Shown piece after piece: positions 11,392-22,880 of a stretch of 64,000 bases of DNA. Where the stretch lies: the NCBI GenBank assembly GCA_947069175.1, contig CAMTDV010000012.1:40890341-40954340 (forward strand), written 5' to 3'. The translations under genes and the position numbers were made by a program. The notes beneath the pieces are model-generated. The model saw nothing but the letters and a program-made list of their open reading frames with translations. It made no database searches and had not been told where the DNA came from. Position 1 is the stretch's first letter; the number at the start of each line of letters is the position of its first letter. The DNA is from Scalesia atractyloides. Lineage: Eukaryota > Streptophyta > Magnoliopsida > Asterales > Asteraceae.

Positions 11392-14276
11392 TATAAGAAA
11401 CAAACGATTAGACCTTAAGTGTCTTGATGAGGTAGGATACTTGTAGGTCGGAAACGATTCATTGGATATTGAGCATTGCTATAGTTGCACGGAATACAAG
11501 TAGTGAGTTTCACGACCCCTCTTTAAATATTTTGTTTTCATAATTTAGGGAGAGATACATCTTGCTCAAATGGTATGATAGTTAAGGAATGAAATCAACT
11601 AGATCATTACATGTGTATAAGTGGTAGTGCATTTAGTAGCCATTAATCACATCACGAACCGCGGAACAATCAGGTAGATCTATCGAGTCTGGGCAAACTC
11701 CACTCCTGGTCCGTGATACCTTGTGGGAGTGCTTTTGTGTCCTACTAGTCGCACATCACTAGAGTTTAGTGATTTTGTACGGCGCAACAAACATTGTCAA
11801 GGTTCGGTTACTAGCTTATGTTGACACATACATTAATGTCTAAAACATTAATTTGATCAACGAATTTGATTGACTACCGTCAAAAGTTTACAAATGTTTT
11901 ATTTGAAGATTTGTTTGTATTAAGAAAACCTTTGAACTCACTGACATTATATTGATATTTTACTTAACATGTATTTCAGGGAAATAAACAATGTCACATG
12001 GTTTGGAACACAAGGACTAGGATTGCATAAACAATGTCATTTTGGAGGGTTTGTCTTATATCTCTCGCAAGTGCGTGCCCAAACTTTCATAATGGTTCAC
12101 CTATTTTCAATTATATTTTCAGGCTCACGCCCTAGTGATTATAAGAAAACCAACTACATACTATTAGATTACTAACGCAACTACATACCATAAATTGCAA
12201 AAGAAACCAAAATTACTATAATTGCATACCATATCATCTAAATACTTTTCAGGTAACACAATATTTTCTTTTGAAATAAGATACAACCTACCTAGATCCA
12301 TATCTAAGTAAACAAATAGAATTAAAAGTTACCATATCATCTAAATATTTTTGAAGTAACACAATATTTTCTTTTGAAATAAGATACAACTTGCCTAGAT
12401 CCATTTCTAAGTAAACAAATGAAATTAAAAGTTGCTCAGAGCCATTGCCAAAGCGTTGACTATGACCACCTTCTCTACAAACTTCTCCTTTTTCTCCCGG
12501 AGCCGCCAAGGCCAAAATGTCGAGTATCACAAACATAGTGCCGGTAAAGAGTTTCCTGCGAAGAAACAATGTTTTCTACTCTCTTTATAGAAAACGACAA
12601 CCATCAGGTATCGCAGTTGAGAGTGTAATTCCCTACGTATCATCGGCCCTAACTTGCTCAACAATGTCATGGTGTAGAATGACATCTAGCAAATATCAAA
12701 TATGTAATCGTGTTACTATATTTTTAGCATTCATGTTAAAAAAACAAAACCCCAACTAAAAACACACTTACATAAAATGTGAAGTTTCACAAAACAAAAA
12801 GTTGTTCATCTTGACATTGCCTCCACTGATTGAACTTTTCTTAGTAAGTGCCTTCAAATTCCGAAAAATTACCCCCCGGCGATAATTCCTTCGTTTTCAA
12901 TTTATTTTTGAAATAGGAAAAGAAAATCTGAAAAAAAAACTCATCATATACCAAAAAGGTGGACAACTGTAAATTCGAATATTGAAAAATTTGTACGTTA
13001 GATATGTTTATGAAATATTTTCATAATAATAATAATAGTACACCTATTCAGAGCAACCTGGCAAAAAGAATTGAAACATTCCACAAAAGAAAAGGATCAT
13101 ACTTTCTTGTAAAAAGATTGAAAAACACCTATGGTTTCTTGCCAAAAGGGATCACACTTTCGGGCAAATTATGAATTAACTGTAAATTCTATCTAAATGT
13201 TCTTCTAGCTTCTATCTATTTTCTTTGGACCATTTGGTCAACAATTCGGTTCGTATGTGGTACCCATTTCATCCAAGGGCACATGGTTTGTTTTTGCCCA
13301 CCCCTTCTTGATCCATCATTCAGTTCCTGCACGTTCAAAAATCCCTGATGCATCACTCGACTAAACCCAACAGTCTGGAACATTTCCTTTCACCATTAAT
13401 TGCAATTCTCAATACCATTTAGTGTCAGGAGTCGATTTCTCTCTTCCAATCCCACATGAACACCACAAGTTATGTCTAATTTTTTGATTCTTCAAGAAAC
13501 TAAAAACGGTTTTTACTTTTCAAGTTCAAAGAGATGAGGAATCAGATCCTTTAAAGGTTTGTAACCAACTCTCCTCCTAAGCAAATTGTCACCACCTACC
13601 ATGTTAGACTCATTCTATTCCCACACCCCTAAATTTTTATTCCTACACCATTTTCACTCCATCTCTCTCTACATATCTACGTATATATAGAGAGAGATAG
13701 AGGAAGTGATGCGTGAATATTAACACCCTTATTTTATTTTCCATTTTACAAAAGTGGCTCACATACCTAGAGCCTGGTGTTTTTCCAAGATTGCACAAAT
13801 TAGTATAATTGACATTGTGGAATGCTTTAATGACTTAGGAGCTTTGAACATTTAAAAGAAGGTAAAATGGGAGGATCCCTTGTACAACTTCCAATTAAAG
13901 CCTCCCCCCAAACGAAAGGGTTTCATCCCTCCGTACACTTTATTTCTGTTTGAACCTGTTAATGATACTTAGAACGATGGAGCAGTCCAATTCTGTTTGT
14001 TTTAAAATTACAGAACCGGTCCTGTCCACGTTGGGGTTAGTTTCTTAACACATTTCACAACAATTGATGAAAACACAAAGAGACATTAATGAAAACACAA
14101 GATAGTCATCAAACAAGAAGATCAGAGGTTTAAAGTTTGAAAACAGAGTGCACACACAAAGTAGGGTAGCAAAGCAAACAAACCCAATAGAATCCCATTT
14201 ATAGCAAAAGCTATTTGTAGGGCCTGGAGAGGGTGTGATGTTATTTTAACAGCAGCATTAGTGTCTAGGGAGAATT
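11392..14276. other. 3' flank of AGO1 copy 1, no further gene seen
   Basis: Non-coding as far as I can tell. It holds a two-unit 103-bp tandem repeat (12228-12433) and a GC-richer patch at about 12440-12680 with short open frames that I do not recognise. The last few hundred bases probably include the AGO1 3' UTR, since the gene reads leftwards and stops at 14277. The first part, interrupted by the solo LTR, may be old LTR-retrotransposon sequence. Confidence 0.45.
12228..12433. repeat. Tandem repeat, two units of 103 bp
   Basis: ACCATATCATCTAAATA starts at 12228 and again at 12331, and the following about 100 bp match with a few substitutions. The same structure is present in duplication copy 2 at 31860-32065, so it predates the duplication. 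Confidence 0.88.
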
Positions 14277-15823
14277 TTAACTGTAAAACATAACACGCTT
14301 GACATTCTCCTTGAGGGCAGGGAGTGGTCTAACCGCAGCATTAGACCCTGGAATACGTGTGGTCCTTCCACTCTGCTGCATCCCACGACCACTAGTCATA
14401 GATCCACCGTCTGATGTGTCCGGATCCATGTAAAAGCGCGCTCGAAAGGCAGCGAGATGAGCATAGTAGGCCGGTGGTACTGTATAACACAAATAACACT
14501 CGATTAATAAACCTCCTAACCAACCAACCAAGCAAAGTGAACTTACCAATGGAGACAGAACGAGTGCACCTTGCATATCTGTCAAACCAATCAATCATAG
14601 AAAAATTAGTTCCATTAAAAATGAAATTCAGATTCAGACGATAAGACAGACAGACGCGGAGGGGGGGGGGGGCATACGTGTAGCAGAGATTATTTGTTAG
14701 TGACTGCAGATCATCAGCTTGAAACTTGTTCTCATCCCAGAGCACATGGTAATGGGCTGGGCGACTAGTACCCTGTTCCACAAATAAAAATAGGCTTTTA
14801 GTCGTAGCTCCGGCTTCCAATTTCATTACCACATCTAGTGCCAATATTCAAACGTAATGAATGCATACTTGAATGCCAGCATGGCTGCATAGGTAGAAAT
14901 CAAACTCTGTAGGATGACATATCTTGGAATCCACAACCGTGCCTGCAAGCCAGATTAGAAATTTCAATATGAATAGGTTGGTTGTAGACTTTTTTACAAA
15001 CTCATACACATACGGGCTGGCTGTTGGTATGTGTCTTACCTGGCAGAATATTTCCGCTCCTGTCAGTAGAATTGCGATCTTGATGTCTGTTGGCAAATAA
15101 CCTGGTGTGATGACGTTTTTGCACCACCACAAATGTTACTGGAGGCTGATAATTTGGCTCCAGTGATGCACATGCCTGATACAAGTTAAAACTGAATTAT
15201 CACAGTAACAATAATAAGATAGTTGATCAACTGAAATGACAAAATTAAGTATTATCACCTTACGAATTGCATCAAGCTCATAAAGTAGGACTTGATAAAA
15301 CTGGCCTTCACTCACCCCATCCCTACATGGTGTACATCATCAGAAAAGCAAGTGATGCAACAGCATAATGACTAAATACCTACCTGTAGAAAATAATTCG
15401 CTGGGGCTTTTGCCCAGTTGCTCTGCGGAAAGATACGAGGAGCTCCCTGTTGTTTCATTGCATAACTTATTATTCATAAAATAAAAATCATCACAACTTA
15501 TTATGCACGTGGGCTAACTAGTGAAAATACTTACTTGATCATGCCGCCAGACATTTTGCCTTTGTTTGGGTCTTGCCATTCCTTGAATAGATCTTCGATA
15601 AGTTCTTGGCGGTGGGCTTGTGCACAAACCAATCCAGCATACTTTGTTATCTCAGGCCAATCCTGAGAAGCAACAACCTACACAAACACACAGAAACCAA
15701 TAAAATCAATAGGAGCAATCAAATTGTTACAATATATATATATAGAGAGAGGATTAGGTTCAAAAGTGTATTTGCGAACTGAGCGAACTAATCCTGGCCT
15801 TACACGTGTGTAAATATATATAT

Positions 15824-16278
15824 AGGGTAGGGTTCTAGAGTGAACACTAGTGTATTTGCGAACTGAGCGAACTAATCCTGGCCGTTGATTTACACACATG
15901 TAAGGCCAGGATTTCATCATCAAATCGTAAAATACACTAGTGTATTTCATCATCAAATACTGGCCATTGATTTACACACGTGTAAGGCCAGGATTAGTTC
16001 GCTCAGTTCGCAAATACACTTGTATTCACTTTTGAACCTAATCTATAGAGAGAGAGAGGATTAGGTTCAAAAGTGAATACAAGTGTATTTGCGAACTGAG
16101 CGAACTAATCCTGGCCTTACACGTGTGTAAATCAATGGCCAGTATTTGATGATGAAATACACTAGTGTATTTTACGATTTGATGATGAAATCCTGGCCTT
16201 ACATGTGTGTAAATCAACGGCCAGGATTAGCTCGCTTAGTTCGCAAATACACTAGTGTTCACTCTAGAACCCTACCCT
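15824..16278. mobile_element. Foldback/MITE-like perfect hairpin in AGO1 intron 12 (copy 1)
   Basis: Two 220-nt arms, 15824-16043 and 16059-16278, are inverted copies of each other with about two mismatches around a 15-nt GA-rich loop (16044-16058). The outer ends read AGGGTAGGGTTCTAGAGTG and its complement, bordered by TA repeats. A third, truncated arm lies next to it at about 15751-15812. Position: intron 12, between the exon ending with the first catalytic Asp region and the next PIWI exon. No protein is encoded. Confidence 0.9.
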
Positions 16279-19200
16279 ATATATATATATATATATATGA
16301 AACGAGTAGTTATGATAATACTTACAGCTGCAATGGAGGGGCTTGAATCTTCCCCCGGGTGGGGATGTGTAACATCAGCCCCAAAGATGATAGTAGGAAC
16401 ATCGCTGACATTAGGGATTGTCCTTGAGATTGCATCACGAAGGACCGTGTTCCTGCCTCCAACCTTCACATTAATCTTCAAAGCAACGTTTGCCAGGTAC
16501 TGCTTACTCATCTTAAACACATGTTTTGTCAGACAGCACTGAGAAACAATCCCAAGATCAGTCTCACAGATTCGTTTCAGATCACCTGCAACACAACACG
16601 TTAAATGTCTAATCACAACACAAACAACTGACAGGCAAAACATACCATAAAGCGAGCCATTGTTGTCTGGGAGAATGACGATGAGCAAATCAAGCTCCCT
16701 TTTTTGAGGTTGAAGCTTAGTCATGGCATCATGGAAACGACCTTTCAACACCCTCTCCACGTGTTCAGGACGACCACTAAGTGCTGGAAGCACGGGATCC
16801 GGATTAAATGCCTGCATGCATCAAAGTTAAACAACTCAAAAGACATTTGAATCGAAGATAAATGTAGATTTCTTGACGTACCATGCCAGAAATATTACAC
16901 ATTTGGGCAAGCTCTTGGCAGAACGTACGAGCAGTATTATCTTGCACATTGCGGGCGAAATTTATGCATATCCAGCTGCCAACTCTCCCCCCATTAACCA
17001 TTTTCTGTACCAAGTTTTCAGAATGATATCATGTAACTAACCAATAAAACTAAAGTAATCAGAAGACAACTTCCAATAGCAGACATCCTCAGTAGCAACG
17101 CCATAACTTTAAAAACAGGCAGATGCATGATCCAACAATTAACTTATCACTATACAATGACCCAATACTAGAGCCTTGAGATGGCGCAACTTAACAAAAT
17201 TTTAGTACATTTTAAATAAGAAAAAATAGGATGACTGAACATATATGTTGAACTTCTTAATACTTTATAAGCATTAACCGCTGTAGATACAAACATTGAC
17301 ATAGACATACAACAAAAGGCAGATCTGTAATTGTGACACAATCATATCTTGAAAAGACAGTTACCTTATTCATCATATTCCATTGACCTACTTGAGGCAA
17401 ACAGTCCTTCTCACGGCCCGTGTCATGGTACTTGAGCTACAATTGCAAGATATCTGTCAGAAAATATGTACACACACACAAACTTAAAAGCAGACAAACT
17501 ATTTACCCAAGGTGGAGGCAGTATCCTAGCTTCAACAGAGGCCAAATTCTTACTAATTTTTATCCCAAACTCCTTTGCATAGTCATCATTATCATAATTA
17601 TTGTGAGTCACTGTCTGCAGAAGCCCCCAGACATATTAGCCAGCTAAGAGAACAAATCTACAATATAAACTTTGCAAACCTTTAGGATGTCCCTCTCTCT
17701 ATCCTGAGGACGCTGGCAGGTGACTTTCAGTAGGGCCGTAATTTGTCTCTCATTCAGCCTCTTTGAATACCTTTGACCCTCAACAATCTTGCAGACCTGA
17801 AAATTTATTTAACTTACATATTATTAGACTTGTTAAACCAAAAGAAAGGATACCAAGTTATTTACAAACAAACCTCCATAGGCAAATAATTCGGTCTCTG
17901 AGTATTTCCCACTTGCAGGCACGGCCATTGTACGTGTTGGATAGCGAAACCATACGTCTCGCGGAAGTACTCCACCACAGATTTCATTGTACCTCTTTCA
18001 TCCACTGGAAAACTGTTTTATATTAAACAAAAAGTGTCTTAGCTTACAAAATAATAATCACGTAAACTACAAGCAAAAACAATTTCCAACCAGCCATTAG
18101 TTCTTACTTGAGTTCTCGTGTTGCCTGAGCAGTTAACCCAGATATGCGATACTTCCTACGCATATTACCACGGTGCGTAACTTCAACCTTGACTCCTCTT
18201 AGTGCTTTTTTAATCTATCGAGGAATAACAAATACACAAGTGTTTGTTCAACTTCATCAAACGGCGTGCATTGCCCCATAAGAACAAGCAAGATTACATT
18301 AACCAAAAGAACTGAAGTTTGAATAAAAGTATGGTCTTTCTTCTGTTCACAATATTAGTTGTCAAAGTCAAAGTGCTGAGTGTAAATAGTATATACACCC
18401 ATTTTTTTTACTCAACAAACCATTACGGTTATAAGCAAACACCATCTGGATGAAGAGCCTAACCTTAACCCGATCAGAATCAGATAACGGTCTAGCTGAG
18501 ACGTCCCTGTTCAGAAGCTGGGTTACAAAGTCAATTACAGGCAGGGGCTCAATGAAGGCAGTTGAGGACATATCTGCAGCACAAAAATGGCAGGTTCAGT
18601 GTGAGAGACCACCGTATTCAGACAACAATGTAAGAAAAACAAAAGGATGAGATGATACAAACCAATATTGAGGGACAGCCCCATCTGAGTAGGGCGTATG
18701 CTCTGATAGAAGCCACGCCAACTTTCCAGCCCGTCACCCAACGGTTGCCTTTGCCCCAGATGAGGGTCATAGAACGATCGGCCCACTGGTGTGTACCTAT
18801 ATAAGACCCAACAGTGACATACCATAATATGTAGATAAGGAAGCAAATCATTCTTACCGGCTAGTGGGCAACTCGCGTAGGACAATATCCAGCACCTGAA
18901 GTGCTTCTTGTGGTGCATCAGCTTGCCTTCCCCCAAAAACAATCCTAGGTGATGCAAGTCAGCACGTGAAGCCAACTTGATTGCAACTTTGAACTCCCTC
19001 TCTCGCCTGGGGCCACCTGACCCATCATCTTCATCAAGCAGGGTAATTTTAAAGTCTTTTGAGACAAAAGGGAGAGGCCCAGCTGTATACAGACTCTTTC
19101 TTCCATCATATGCAGGAAGCCGCTTCCCAAGATGAGAAACCTTATAAAGCTTCACCAGCTGTGCTATCACAGCTCGATTTACCCCACGAGAGGTCACTTC

Positions 19201-19515
19201 AGGGGTAATAGTAACCTACCGCCATCCCATCACAAGAGTTAGATGTAACAATACAAATAAAAACATTACAGTGTTTGAAGATACTCACATCATACTGGTG
19301 TAAATCCTTGTCAGGCAGTTGAGCAAAAAAATGATTGGCCTTAACAATGCACCTTGTTCCCGAGCTACCTTTTCCTGGGCGTAAAGGAAATCTCAGTGAT
19401 TTGCTAGAAGCAGGTGCAGCTTGAACAGGGGGCTCGTCTTTCTGAACAGAGAGCTGAGCCATTTCCTCATGCAGGTTGCTAGATGAGCCCACTTCAGAAG
19501 GGTGGGGAGCCTGTG

Positions 19516-19536
19516 TAGCTTGGTGCAGCTCGGGAG
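19516..19536 (-). promoter_or_regulatory. miR168 target site in AGO1 copy 1
   Basis: In the sense of the gene this reads CTCCCGAGCTGCACCAAGCT plus one base, encoding P-E-L-H-Q-A. It is nearly complementary to miR168 as I know it from other plants. In Arabidopsis, miR168 guides cleavage of AGO1 mRNA at the equivalent place, forming a feedback loop. The site is upstream of the frameshift, so transcripts of this copy could still bind miR168. Confidence 0.92.
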
Positions 19537-19828
19537 TTGGTGTCATTGAAGGTCCACCAGCATACACAGGCCCACCTCGTGGAGATAGTGCAGTTCCTCT
19601 TGGAGTCGACCCTCTCCCTTGCTGTGGTTGATCCAGTGGCCCACCCTGTGGACGCGGTCCACCCCTTGGAGCCCACCCTCTTCCACCCTGTGGTCCTTGA
19701 CCACCTCGGCCCCGTCCACCCTGCTGCTGCTGTTGTGCTGGTGGACGTTGGGCAGCCGTCCCTTGCGCAGCCTGAGACTCGGAACTCTCTCCTGCACTAG
19801 GAAGCTCGGTTCTCCTCTTCCTCACCAT

Positions 19829-20400
19829 GATGACAACTGGAAGGTGCAAAACATCAGTCTAGTTAGTTGACTTTGAAAAAACAAAAAGAATCATCAAAAA
19901 GTTATAATAAAAACATGCATTACATGAATAGTAGTAAGTAATTCAAACCCACAGGCGGGACCTAAAACTAAACAGAGTATGTCAAGTAAATCACATAAAA
20001 AAAAAAAAAAAACAAACAGAATCCTGAAACAGATCGTTTAGTAAACCACCACATAATAAATAAACAAGTAAATCGTAACCAAAAGCGGCAGTTAAACAAA
20101 CCCTAACTACGAAAAAGGAAACCCTAGAAAAGGCCTACATACATCTGAGGGTAAGGAGCACGTAAACGAAGAGATCGGTGCAGATCAGGGTAGATAAGGC
20201 CGGCGAACACGAACTAGTACAGATCTAACACAGGTAAAAGCGTATTAATAACCTAAATTAACGACTGTAAACATTTTTGTACCTCCAAGCGTTCTTCAGA
20301 AAGAGCAAAAGTAGATCGATTTGAAGGATGTGATGATTTGTAGAAGGTGAGCAAGAATCAGAAAGCCATCTCCTCCTCTTCGTCGTCCTGTACTACTAGT
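19829..20400 (-). promoter_or_regulatory. AGO1 copy 1 5' leader with intron and 3-codon uORF
   Basis: A splice donor (GGAG/GTAC, exon end 20283) and an acceptor (TTCCAG, exon start 19836) define a 5'-UTR intron of about 446 bp; the start codon follows eight bases after the acceptor. Upstream, ATG-GCT-TTC-TGA at 20358-20369 forms a minimal upstream ORF if transcription starts beyond it. Exact start of transcription is not visible. The same arrangement occurs in copy 2. Confidence 0.6.
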
Positions 20401-21610
20401 CAAGAGTGTGGCAGGTCTCAGATAATGACAACTCACTTTGGGGTTCGGAATGATAACCAGCCCAGCTTTTCTTTTGGACTCGCTTCTTAAAACATATCAT
20501 TCATTGTACGCTTTTTACACATTTCCAATAATTTCACTTGAAAATACTCAATTGTTTGATTTGAATGCCAAGTGCTATCGGCAGAAAACACAAACATCAA
20601 AACAGAAATAATCAATTATTCTTTTTTATTACTTAATCGGTTTGCTTTATTCAGTTAGATTGACATGTTTTTTATTTGATTCGTTTAATTTTGGTTAATA
20701 GACAAAACCAAACTACGACTAAATCTTTTTTTCTAGAAATACATGAAATTGAGGTGTAAATACATGAAATGGTAGTATAATACATGAGATGGATGTATAA
20801 ATTAGAAGTACATAAACTGAAGATATAAAAGTTAGAAGCATATGAAAATATGAATGGTTAGATTTTTGGTTTGATTCTATTTGGTCAAATGATGGTACAA
20901 AAAAATCAATAATCGGTTGTTAGGTTTTTATAAGGGAATAAAGTGTAACTAATAACTAATTATCCATAATTTTGTTAAAGATGAAGGACTAAAGTGTAAT
21001 TAAGATGAAGGGATGAAAGTGTAATTAGTGTTTGAAAGACTAATTTACCCTCATTTAGGTGGTAGCTTATGCATTAAAGCAAAAAGAAAGTTCTTAATAT
21101 GTAGGTATCTTGAAATGCTCTTGTGTTATGCATTATATATAGATAGGAGGACCTCCATGTTCTGGTAGGGGCAGAAAACTAACATAATTTGGATGCCAAA
21201 GTCATTGTAAATCCTAATATCGATTGACAAGTTTTAGCGAAACCTTCATACATATTTATCGTTTTAACGTTAGTACGATGTTGTTTAATAGTGTTAAGAC
21301 AGTTTTAATTGCATAAACAATATTTGTCTAATATTACTATTAGCCCACGTTAACAAGATGCAACTATGTGCATGGTTGTTAGTTATACAGTGTTAGCGAC
21401 TATATACCATCCAGTAGCGCTTGCTAAAAATCAAGGTATGGCAAAATTGATGCCAAAAAAATTGTTCTTAATCCATTTGTTATTACTGTTACGAAAGTAT
21501 TAGGACATTATTACCTAAGAACTTAATTTATTTTAGAAATAAGTACGAGTTTAACTGAAGAAGTCAGAAGATTAGCTGGGCTGAGTATGGTACGGCTCGT
21601 ACGGATCAAG
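20401..21610 (-). promoter_or_regulatory. AGO1 copy 1 upstream region
   Basis: AT-rich region with no coding sequence. It includes three imperfect 21-bp repeats beginning AATACATGA at about 20738-20800. Copy 2 is essentially identical here, but beyond 21610 the two copies have entirely different upstream neighbours: a gypsy integrase here, an LTR-like region at 41243 in copy 2. I could not point to a convincing TATA box. Confidence 0.45.
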
Positions 21611-22880
21611 TTTGATACGTGAAATGTGGGATGAATTCTGTTGAGTTCTTCTGGTAGGTCAAGCTTGTATGCTACAGGACCTACTCTTTCGATTATCTTG
21701 AAAGGTCCTACGTAGCGTGGTGCTAGCTTGCCCTTCTGGCCAAAACGAACCACTCCCTTCCACGGTGATACTTTTAAAAGTACTTGATCACCAATGTCAA
21801 ACTCCAAGGGCTTTCGTCGTTTGTCTGCATAACTCTTTTGACGACTATGAGCCGCTAGGAGATTGTTTCGAATTTGAAGGACCTTGTCGGTTGTTTCTTG
21901 AATTAATTCTGGACCGGTGATTTGCGCTTCCCCAATTTCGTGCAAACATATTGGAGATCGGCACTTACGACCATATAAAGCTTCGAAAGGAGCCATGCCG
22001 ATACTTGAATGATAGCTATTGTTGTACGAAAATTCCACTAATGGTAGGTGAGCGTCCCAGTTCCCTTTGAAGTCTATGACACATGCTCGCAACATGTCTT
22101 CAAGGGTTTGGATGGTGCGTTCAGATTGGCCATCAGTTTGAGGATGAAAAGCAGTACTGAGGTCTAATCGTGTACCCAAGGCGGTTTGTACGGCTCGCCA
22201 TGTTCGTGAAGTGAAACGACCATCACGGTCTGAAATGATGCTTAATGGTACACCATGACGGCTTACGATCTCGCTGATGTAGATACGAGCTAACTTCTCG
22301 TTCTTGAAGTCCTCGCGAATCGGGATGAAGTGAGATGACTTTGTAAGACGATCGATTATTACCCATATGGTGTCATACCCACTGGAGGTGCGAGGTAACC
22401 CGGTAATGAAATCCATGGTTATGTTTTCCCACTTCCATACAGGTATTTCGGGTTGGACTAGAAGTCCTGAAGGTCTTTGATGTTCAGCTTTTACTTTGGA
22501 ACAGGTAAGGCACTTGGAAACAAAAACAGCGATATCCTTTTTCATGCCAGGCCACCAGAAGGTGTATCGTAGGTCTTGATACATCTTGTCGGCTCCTGGG
22601 TGTACAGAGTATCGTGTTTTGTGCGCCTCATTCATGAGGAAATCACGGAGGTTATCGCGATCAGGAATCCATATGCGATTTAAATAGTATAGAATACCGT
22701 CGGATTTGGTTTCGATTTTGAGTTCAGCTCCACATGACAACTCATCGCGCACGTCATTTTCTGTTACAGAAACATGTTGAGCTGCTCGGATTCGATCTTT
22801 GATGTCGGTTATGATTTGCGAACATAGAAGACGAATGTAGTTCGCATAACCTTTTCGACTGAGCGCATCAGCCACCACGT
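21611..22880 (-). pseudogene. Gypsy integrase, truncated at the duplication junction
   Basis: Long open stretch of Tekay/Del-like integrase read from 22878 downwards: V-V-A-D-A-L-S-R-K, then F-W-W-P-G-M with C-L-T-C of the zinc finger, the catalytic core with D in T-M-D-F-I-T-G-L-P, D in I-I-S-D-R-D-G-R-F and E in G-Q-S-E-R-T, and the C-terminal region to HPTFHVSNL. There the gypsy sequence stops at 21611. The remaining 29 residues of the open frame (to 21523) come from AGO1-flanking DNA. The chromodomain and 3' LTR are missing. A one-base deletion at about 22880 separates it from RNase H. The catalytic triad is intact, so the core was functional recently. Confidence 0.93.

Larger units (their letters stand above)
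14277..19828 (-). pseudogene. AGO1: ARGONAUTE1, copy 1, frameshifted in exon 2
   Basis: Same 20-exon structure as the intact copy at 33910-39463. Exons (minus strand): 19828-19289, 19215-18858, 18796-18663, 18573-18464, 18214-18108, 18012-17874, 17796-17680, 17614-17507, 17436-17365, 17004-16882, 16811-16646, 16585-16326, 15677-15535, 15446-15384, 15322-15259, 15175-15040, 14942-14869, 14772-14678, 14578-14547, 14479-14277. Exon 2 lacks one base: copy 2 has CCCTCC on the plus strand where this copy has CCCCC (18930-18934). The frame shifts at about codon 275 (F-L-E-G becomes F-L-G-E) and reaches TAA in exon 4, giving about 355 residues without MID or PIWI. All splice sites and downstream exons are intact, so the lesion is recent or a base-call error. 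If real, no slicer can be made and the mRNA should be a nonsense-mediated decay target. Confidence 0.88.
9617..21610. repeat. Segmental duplication, copy 1 (about 12.0 kb)
   Basis: Matches 29244-41242 in direct orientation almost base for base (offset about 19,627-19,635). It contains most of the solo LTR, the AGO1 3' flank, the whole AGO1 gene and about 1.2 kb upstream of it. Differences I noticed are scattered substitutions (for example near 12033 and 12075), homopolymer length changes, a 2-bp indel in the intron hairpin and the 1-bp AGO1 deletion at about 18932. Left edge: sequences diverge just before TACAAGGTAAGC. Right edge: they diverge just after GGATCAAG. Confidence 0.97.

Noticed and set aside
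12288..12569. 93-codon minus-strand frame, repeated at 31920-32201
   Set aside because: It runs through the 103-bp tandem repeat and shows no domain; its double occurrence is due only to the segmental duplication.
14655..14675. Poly-G run as a coding change in AGO1
   Set aside because: It lies in intron 18 just past the donor; length differs between copies but does not affect exons.
16272..16817. 181-codon frame ending in a run of I-Y residues
   Set aside because: It joins AGO1 exons 11 and 12 through an intron into TA-repeat sequence; splice sites give a better model.
19543..19800. Open frames on plus and alternate minus frames across AGO1 exon 1
   Set aside because: They are shadows of the GC-rich, repetitive RGG/Gln-coding exon.
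21523..21610. Open integrase frame continuing 29 residues past the gypsy end
   Set aside because: The tail matches AGO1-flanking DNA present in copy 2 without integrase, so it is a junction artefact, not a protein domain.
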